Program-made: the position numbers and the translations under genes
NCBI GenBank assembly: GCA_003230535.1
Contig: QIEW01000182.1
Coordinates: 1 to 9,288 of the forward strand
DNA from: a bacterium
GTDB taxonomy: Bacteria > SZUA-182 > SZUA-191
DNA: 9,288 nt
Direction of reading: 5' to 3'
In this document: positions 5,052-9,288 of the stretch, piece after piece
Position numbering within the stretch: the stretch's first letter is position 1
How the letters are laid out: the number at the start of each line of letters is the position of its first letter
The notes under the pieces: generated by a model
The model's database searches: none
Told to the model about the DNA's origin: nothing
The model's input: the letters and a program-made list of their open reading frames with translations, nothing else

Positions 5052-5847
5052 TATCTTGTTGTACTATTTTTGTGGTTCTAATAGATTGAACTACGCCCGC
5101 TTGCGGCCCGATCTGTATTTTATACTTAAACTCTAACGGGAAACCTTTTATTTTGCGTAGTTCATTAATAGGCGCTAACTTCAATAAACCAAGGTTCTCT
5201 ATGAATTCAGAGAGATAATTTTGGGGGCCGGTTTGGGTAGTCACCCACATATCCGCCACCAGTTTTTTTTCTCCCTGGGCTATTTTCAGCCTCTTCACCT
5301 GATAACCTAATATACTCTTAGACTCTTCGGTTCTTACCGTTCTAACGGCCTTACTTCCCTTATCTGTATCTTCTGACTGTCCCCTCATCCTGGACTGCTG
5401 CATGCTCATCATTTGTTTGATAAACTGCTGCTGTTGGACTGGCATGTCTTGTATGACTTGGCTCATACCTTTGCGGGCGGCATTCATACCGGTCTTCCTC
5501 TGCGGATCAGCTTGGGTTGCCCGTATTCCCTCGCGGGTAAACTTCCATTCCAGGGTCTTAAAATCTATCTCACTGTATGTCTTGGTGTTGTTATTTATTT
5601 TGTAGACTACTTCCCTATCCAGTCGTACAATTGTTTGAAGCCCTTGTTCTACTTTCTCTATCTTCAGTAAGTTATTGCCTTTTACATACATTCGCTGGTG
5701 TAGGGTTTCACGCTTATCTTCCCCCAGGCCGACCTTGTATCTATTTACTACGTCTTGCTCAATGTAAAAATCTGCTCCCCAGACTAAGGCGGGCCAGAAC
5801 AGACCTATTAGAAAAATACCGATTATTTTGTTCCTTGATATCTTCAT
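5035..5847 (-). CDS. Secreted DUF4412-like protein (3' end frameshifted)
   Basis: The 270-residue product starts with a clear signal peptide: basic MKISRNK, hydrophobic IIGIFLIGLFWPALVW, and likely cleavage after G24 (VWG-AD). It has no lipobox cysteine, so a soluble periplasmic protein is expected. The mature part begins with beta-rich sequence (residues 25-95) in which MYVKGNNLLKIEKV and RLDREVVYKINNNTKTYSEI resemble the DUF4412 pattern of proteins with a LolA-like fold. A Q/M-rich linker (about 145-165) follows, then a second beta-rich half (about 170-265). Function is unknown. The start is ATG with AGGAGGGG six bases upstream, and its own promoter lies at 5895-5923. The stop is premature by family pattern: the expected ending lies in the next frame down to 4965, giving an original length of about 293 residues. 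Confidence 0.75.
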   Translation of the reverse strand: MKISRNKIIGIFLIGLFWPALVWGADFYIEQDVVNRYKVGLGEDKRETLHQRMYVKGNNLLKIEKVEQGLQTIVRLDREVVYKINNNTKTYSEIDFKTLEWKFTREGIRATQADPQRKTGMNAARKGMSQVIQDMPVQQQQFIKQMMSMQQSRMRGQSEDTDKGSKAVRTVRTEESKSILGYQVKRLKIAQGEKKLVADMWVTTQTGPQNYLSEFIENLGLLKLAPINELRKIKGFPLEFKYKIQIGPQAGVVQSIRTTKIVQQDITSSI

Positions 5848-5894
5848 AACAACCCCTCCTATTTAATAGAATGTTTGTAACTTAAGTTTGTTAA

Positions 5895-5923
5895 AATATA
5901 AACCGCTATTTGCTAAATGTCAA
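5895..5923 (-). promoter_or_regulatory. Sigma-70 promoter of the DUF4412-like gene
   Basis: On the minus strand TTGACA (5923-5918) is followed after 17 bases by TATATT (5900-5895). The start point is predicted near 5888, about 40 bases before the ATG, with AGGAGGGG (5860-5853) in between. The adjoining TIR repeat begins about 20 bases upstream. Confidence 0.7.
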
Positions 5924-5940
5924 CTATCACTTATAATTAT

Positions 5941-6044
5941 GATGCTTTCGTAAAAAGTCGGTGAAGCTGGAAAAACTGTCTATATGTAGTATGATAACAA
6001 GCACAATGGCACTCTATGTTGTAGCGATTTTTACGAGACCATCA
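5941..6044. repeat. MITE-like element, copy 2 (same ends, different interior)
   Basis: The left end GATGCTTTCGTAAAAAGTC and the right end, GATGGTCTCGTAAAAATC in reverse complement, match the terminal repeats of the element at 2443-2574. The 65 or so bases between them are unrelated to that copy and lack its ATTCCC hairpin. Shared ends with variable interiors are typical of non-autonomous elements moved by a transposase encoded elsewhere. No gene lies within it. Confidence 0.65.
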
Positions 6045-6222
6045 TTAATAAGCAATTGCACTACATTTTTAGCCAAAAAATAATTACTTTCGACAATGAT
6101 GGCTCTGTAACACTATTTTTCCATGGAAAGATATGCCGCTTTTTGCCATGTAAACCATGCTTGCCATTTTCAGGTCACATATTAATCCATGATTTCCTGA
6201 CGTAGTGAGTGGGATTTTAATG

Positions 6223-6918
6223 TTAAATATCGGGAGAGAGAAACACTGCTACCGTCGCTGTGAGGATGCTTCCTTCATCTGGAGCCTGGCCCGCAAGAAC
6301 CATAGGCTTAGACTTTACTATGACCGGCCATTTAGGGAAGATATAAGCAAAATCAGCCATATAAAAATATTCATCGTAGGGATGGGAGTGCCCCAGCAGC
6401 AGCTGGTTTATTTCCTGTTGCCGCAGAGCTTGCTCTGGGGTAGCCCCTGGCAGATAACCCGGAAAACTGATAATAATCCGGCCATTCTTCTTCAGAGACC
6501 GGTGCATAAAACACTTGAGGTCGTCCCAAAACAGACGCTTGTTTTCCCGAGCTGTCTTCCCATAGCTTAAGGCAATCTCATGGGCGCTGCTCATTAGCAA
6601 TAATCGATCCGCTTTCCAGGGAAGGTCCGCCGAGAGGGCTTCTTTGAACGTAATGTTTTGGGGGATGTATTCGACAGAGGTCAGTCTGGGGATAACTGTT
6701 GCGTTCTCAGAAGGTTCCAGGTTCAGGACAGTGGCTCTAATTCCCAACTCATCTATCAGATGCGCTGCTATCCCCGGCCCGCCTCCCAAGTCAATGATCT
6801 TACTTCCATCTAATATTTCTGTCTTTAAAACAATTTGACACAGCCGATGAATATCCCTGATCTGTTCGGCAAAAGCATCCGTATAATTCACTTGATTGAA
6901 TTTTTTATACTCTTCCAT
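6223..6918 (-). CDS. Class I SAM-dependent methyltransferase, substrate unknown
   Basis: The 231-residue soluble protein carries motif I of Rossmann-fold methyltransferases, IIDLGGGPGIAAHL (41-54), after an N-terminal helical segment. The acidic post-I region LNLEPSEN follows about 20 residues later and should bind the SAM ribose. LLLMSSAHEIA (about 106-116) corresponds to the motif IV region, and KKNGRIIISFPGYLPG to the motif V-VI strand. It has no membrane segment or signal peptide. The C-terminal half, with YDEYFYMADFAYIFPKWP, may define the acceptor, but I cannot name it; O-methyltransferases of small metabolites are one possibility. The ATG at 6918 is the first in the frame, with an in-frame TAG two codons earlier, although no good Shine-Dalgarno site is visible. 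It appears to be a lone gene bounded by repeats on both sides. Confidence 0.85.
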   Translation of the reverse strand: MEEYKKFNQVNYTDAFAEQIRDIHRLCQIVLKTEILDGSKIIDLGGGPGIAAHLIDELGIRATVLNLEPSENATVIPRLTSVEYIPQNITFKEALSADLPWKADRLLLMSSAHEIALSYGKTARENKRLFWDDLKCFMHRSLKKNGRIIISFPGYLPGATPEQALRQQEINQLLLGHSHPYDEYFYMADFAYIFPKWPVIVKSKPMVLAGQAPDEGSILTATVAVFLSPDI

Positions 6919-6961
6919 GAACTATTTTCAGCCCTATCTACCCTACAACCCGAATAATTCA

Positions 6962-7036
6962 GCCTGTCTCAGGCCGAAACCCAACAGGACGCCGCTACCC
7001 TTAGCGCTTTCGGCTTGAGACATAGAAAGATCAAAA
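6962..7036 (-). repeat. Second repeat family, copy A
   Basis: The unit runs from GCCTGTCTCAGGCCGAAAC, through CTTAGCGCTTTCGGCTTGAGACA, to GAAAGATCAAAA. It matches the reverse complement of 9151-9230 over its length with a few substitutions and small gaps. TGTCTCAGGCCGAAA on the left and TGTCTCAAGCCGAAA (reverse complement of the right part) are inverted repeats with one mismatch. It is non-coding and of palindromic REP or MITE type. Confidence 0.75.
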
Positions 7037-7040
7037 AAGA

Positions 7041-7065
7041 TCAAAGATAATTAGTTTATCTTTGA
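7041..7065 (-). terminator. 10-bp hairpin with T-rich tail on the minus strand
   Basis: TCAAAGATAA and TTATCTTTGA are perfect inverted 10-mers separated by five bases. Read on the minus strand, the hairpin is followed by TCTTTTTTG, so it could stop minus-strand transcripts. It is AT-rich and there is no clear gene upstream for it to serve; an operator is the alternative. Confidence 0.4.
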
Positions 7066-7365
7066 ATGCAAACTGAATTGTCACACCATATACTGAGAAA
7101 AAATGTTCCCTCAACATTTTAGGTTGCTGCCTAAGTTATTGCAGATTATGTCATGCGCTGTCAATTCAATTCCATTAATTATATATCTCGTTGTAAGGCT
7201 AATTAAGGTTGATAACATCGCCCTGGAATTTAAGTGCCCGCCTGTAAAGGCATGGGTATCTGCAAAATATACTAATGAGAAGAAAAAATCCATAAGTTTT
7301 TATTTCATTAATATTGTCACTCAATTACAGCGACTTTGGGGTAGACCTGGTAATGTAAAGATTAT

Positions 7366-7394
7366 TTTACAAATATAAATAGACATGGTATAAT
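7366..7394 (+). promoter_or_regulatory. Promoter of the sugar-transferase gene
   Basis: TTTACA (7366-7371) is followed after 17 bases by TATAAT (7389-7394), and TGG directly before the -10 gives an extended -10 (TGnTATAAT). The predicted start point is near 7401, which leaves an unusually long leader of about 240 bases containing the 20-bp tandem repeats. No ops element is visible. Confidence 0.6.
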
Positions 7395-7459
7395 TGTTTT
7401 TTAATGTGGTTTTAATAACTCAAGTTTTGGAGATCATTTTTAACGGTTAACTAGTAGAT

Positions 7460-7519
7460 ATGATATATGTTATTATAATATGATGTATGTTATTATAATA
7501 TGATGTATGCTATTATAAA
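7460..7519. repeat. Three tandem 20-bp repeats in the leader of the sugar-transferase gene
   Basis: The units are ATGATATATGTTATTATAAT, ATGATGTATGTTATTATAAT and ATGATGTATGCTATTATAAA, head to tail with one to three differences. Each contains TATTATAAT or a close variant, so each can mimic a -10 box. At two helical turns per unit, the copies lie on the same DNA face. Copy number could vary between strains. Confidence 0.85.
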
Positions 7520-7639
7520 TAGTTAGCTTCCAATTGAGCGGAAAATCATGTCCGAAACTTTAAGGAATAAATAGAATTTGAGTAATAAATAGAAGGAATA
7601 TGTTTTGTTTTACCGGTAATTTTCGGGAGATACAGCGAG

Positions 7640-9067
7640 TTGATTAAGGAAAGAACTCTTTTAGCCCTTCGTTTATATAGAATACTGGACTTATTGATTG
7701 TGACGGCATCCTTTATTCTTGCTTATTATATAAGAAACCTTTTTTCATCATTACACCCTATTAATAATTATTTATGGTTACTGTTTGTTATTATTCCTCT
7801 TTGGGGAATACTTCTCCATTACAACAACCTCTATTACTCTCAAAGGGGAAAAGCTCTCAGAAGTGTTTGGGTGAAGATTATAAAGGCGGATGCGGAAGGG
7901 TTACTTGTTTTGGGTGCATTTTTCTTTGTCTTCAAAATTCATAACCTCAATAGAACCCTCATTCTTCTGTTTATCCTGATAACCACTCTCCTGTTAATCC
8001 TGGAAAGATTTATTGTATTAAAAAGCTTACAATATCTTCGTAAAAAAGGCAAGAATGTCCGAAACCTTCTGATCGTCGGGACCGGTGAAAGGGCCAAACG
8101 TTTTATTAAAAATATCAACAAACACTCAGAAACCGGTTTTAGGATAGTGGGCTGCCTGGATATTGATCCCAACAAGGTAGGCGGTTCAATAGAAGGAGCC
8201 AAAATTATAGGCCTTTCAGATCAGTTGTCTGAAATTTTGCATTCCGAGGTAGTTGATGATGTAATTTACGCGCTGCCTTGGAGTAAGGATTATCTCAGAC
8301 AAATCAAAAGCTATTTGAGTATCTGCCAACAGCTGGGGATTAATGGCAGAATTATCGCCGACTTCTACAATTGGCATGATATTTTTAGTGGAAAAATATT
8401 TATAGATGAATTGCTGGATGTCCCGTTAATTTCTTTTTCCACCAACACTGGGCAACTGTTGCATTTGTATTTTAAAAGGTTTATTGACCTCGTTGTTTCT
8501 TTAGCGGCAATAATCATTTTATCGCCTGTTATGCTCATCGTCGCCGTAATTATTAAGTTGACCTCCTCCGGATCAATAATTTTCCGGCAAAATCGCTCAG
8601 GGCTTAATGGCCGAAAGTTCCACTTATATAAATTCAGAACCATGGTGGAGAATGCTGAAAGTCAGCAGGGCGCCTTGCGGGAACTAAACAAAATGTCGGG
8701 TCCGGTGTTTAAGATGGACGATGATCCCCGAGATCCCCGAGTTACTTGGGTTGGAAAGTTTCTCCGGAAGACCAGTCTGGACGAACTCCCTCAGCTATTC
8801 AATGTCCTCGACGGCAGCATGAGTCTAGTTGGCCCCAGGCCGTTACCGGTTTATGAGGCGGCTCATATAAAACATGATGATCGCCGACGGTTATCTATGA
8901 AACCGGGGATTACCTGTCTGTGGCAAATAAACGGACGCAATGATATTGACTTTGACCAGTGGATGAAGTTGGATCTGCAATATGTTGATAATTGGTCATT
9001 AAGGTTGGATTTCAAGATCCTGCTGAAAACTATCCCTGTAGTATTGATCGGCAAAGGGGCCGGATAA
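7640..9067 (+). CDS. Polyprenyl (undecaprenyl-phosphate) glycosyl-1-phosphate transferase, WbaP/WcaJ type
   Basis: This inner-membrane enzyme moves a sugar-1-phosphate from a UDP-sugar to undecaprenyl phosphate, the first step of a capsule, exopolysaccharide or O-antigen unit. The 475-residue protein is full length. It has four N-terminal membrane segments (about 16-34, 43-62, 86-100, 106-124), a Rossmann-like CoA_binding_3 domain starting at NLLIVGTGERAKR (142-154), a re-entrant hydrophobic segment FIDLVVSLAAIIILSP (281-296), and the catalytic bacterial sugar transferase domain. Catalytic landmarks are KFRTM (331-335), the D381-E382 dyad in SLDELPQLFNVL, SLVGPRPLP (395-403), KPGITCLWQINGR (421-433) and YVDNWSLRLDFKILLKT near the end. 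The start is TTG, with GGGAGA about ten bases upstream; there is no Met near the N-terminus and this start fits family length. Sugar specificity (glucose, galactose or other) cannot be read. A polysaccharide cluster may continue to the right of the window. Confidence 0.93.
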   Translation: MIKERTLLALRLYRILDLLIVTASFILAYYIRNLFSSLHPINNYLWLLFVIIPLWGILLHYNNLYYSQRGKALRSVWVKIIKADAEGLLVLGAFFFVFKIHNLNRTLILLFILITTLLLILERFIVLKSLQYLRKKGKNVRNLLIVGTGERAKRFIKNINKHSETGFRIVGCLDIDPNKVGGSIEGAKIIGLSDQLSEILHSEVVDDVIYALPWSKDYLRQIKSYLSICQQLGINGRIIADFYNWHDIFSGKIFIDELLDVPLISFSTNTGQLLHLYFKRFIDLVVSLAAIIILSPVMLIVAVIIKLTSSGSIIFRQNRSGLNGRKFHLYKFRTMVENAESQQGALRELNKMSGPVFKMDDDPRDPRVTWVGKFLRKTSLDELPQLFNVLDGSMSLVGPRPLPVYEAAHIKHDDRRRLSMKPGITCLWQINGRNDIDFDQWMKLDLQYVDNWSLRLDFKILLKTIPVVLIGKGAG

Positions 9068-9074
9068 TGCCTGT

Positions 9075-9152
9075 TTTCGTAAAAAGTTGTCATTCCCACG
9101 AAAGTGGGAATCCATACCGATTTTAACTATTTGAAAATACTGGATTCCCGTT
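9075..9152. repeat. MITE-like element, copy 3 (left half only)
   Basis: Starting eight bases after the sugar-transferase stop, TTTCGTAAAAAG, the hairpin ATTCCCAC-GAAA-GTGGGAAT (9092-9111), GATTTTAACTAT and ATACTGGATTC follow the order and spacing of copy 1 at 2443-2574. The match ends at about 9152, where the second repeat family begins, so the right terminal repeat is missing. The hairpin may also serve as an mRNA 3' end. Confidence 0.75.
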
Positions 9153-9230
9153 TTGATCTTTCGGCTTGTCTCAAGCCGAAAGCGCTAAGAGTAGCGACGC
9201 CCTGCTTTGGTTTCGGCCTGAGACAGGCCG
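9151..9230 (+). repeat. Second repeat family, copy B
   Basis: The unit has a perfect hairpin at each end: CGGCTTG-TCT-CAAGCCG (9162-9178) and CGGCCTG-AGA-CAGGCCG (9214-9230), with AAAGCGCTAAGAGTAGCG between. It is the reverse complement of copy A at 6962-7036. The two end hairpins are themselves inverted copies of each other with one systematic T/C difference. It directly abuts the truncated copy 3 of the TIR element. Confidence 0.8.
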
Positions 9231-9288
9231 ACTACTTATGTTGTTTTGTCAACTAAAAATGGTTCAAGAAAAATAAAATTGAATCATG

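Larger units (their letters stand above)
6919..7639. other. AT-rich gap with repeats and a promoter but no convincing gene
   Basis: This 720-base stretch separates the methyltransferase and sugar-transferase genes, which point away from each other. It holds a copy of the second repeat family (6962-7036), a 10-bp inverted repeat (7041-7065), a promoter (7366-7394) and three 20-bp tandem repeats (7460-7519). A 91-codon plus-strand frame (7103-7378) and an opposing 60-codon frame exist, but neither has a ribosome site or domain-like composition. I do not call them. Confidence 0.55.

Noticed and set aside
5402-5849. Plus-strand ORFs rich in Leu, Cys and Phe that look like membrane proteins
   Set aside because: They are antisense to the secreted DUF4412-like gene, which has a signal peptide, ribosome site and promoter on the other strand.
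6070-6222. Minus-strand frame of about 44 codons downstream of the methyltransferase gene, including several ATGs
   Set aside because: No ribosome site, no similarity I recognise, and the methyltransferase has a natural end; too short to support.
7103-7378. 91-codon plus-strand ORF upstream of the sugar-transferase gene, and an opposing 60-codon frame
   Set aside because: No ribosome site, no domain-like pattern, very AT-rich DNA; it ends where the promoter for the next gene begins.
7460-7519. Tandem repeats considered as a CRISPR array
   Set aside because: Units are contiguous 20-mers with no spacers, and there are no cas genes.

Overview
The window looks like accessory or lightly populated chromosome of a mid-GC Gram-negative bacterium. 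It encodes diaminopimelate biosynthesis (dapF), two exported-protein families (DUF3313-like and DUF4412-like), an undecaprenyl-phosphate sugar transferase and a class I, archaeal-type fructose-bisphosphate aldolase. A member of the Desulfobacterota (former Deltaproteobacteria) or a nearby syntroph or sulfate-reducer lineage would fit. That is inference from gene content and repeat style; no marker gene is present. Genes are sparse (about half the window) and the long gaps are rich in inverted repeats, so the region appears to have been reshaped by small non-autonomous elements and deletions.

Layout. Positions 1-866 hold no convincing gene: a possible insertion-sequence end at the left edge, then AT-rich sequence with a cluster of small hairpins. 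Positions 867-1859 (minus strand) hold a three-gene set read in the order HTH regulator, minimal nucleotidyltransferase (MNT), HEPN protein, behind a near-consensus sigma-70 promoter. The MNT and HEPN genes overlap by 14 bases, as in toxin-antitoxin pairs. Positions 1982-2292 are a decayed DUF3313 lipoprotein gene with two internal deletions. A 130-bp MITE-like element follows, then a consensus promoter with a palindrome at its start point, which drives the aldolase gene (2771-3691). The aldolase and dapF genes converge on a strong terminator at 3840-3897 that works in both directions. Upstream of dapF lies a DUF4412-like secreted protein gene whose last two dozen codons sit in another frame, so it is frameshifted at the 3' end. 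A second TIR-bearing repeat, an orphan class I methyltransferase, a 720-base AT-rich gap with a second repeat family and three 20-bp tandem repeats, and a full-length polyprenyl glycosylphosphotransferase (7640-9067) complete the window. At the right edge a third copy of the first repeat is cut into by a copy of the second.

Function. The genes do not form one pathway. The aldolase (glycolysis/gluconeogenesis), DapF (lysine and peptidoglycan) and the sugar transferase (start of surface polysaccharide assembly) are independent units with their own promoters or terminators. The most system-like unit is HTH-MNT-HEPN. Its HEPN protein lacks the RX4-6H RNase motif, so it is not a textbook HepT toxin. 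I found no tRNA, rRNA, CRISPR array or intact transposase gene.
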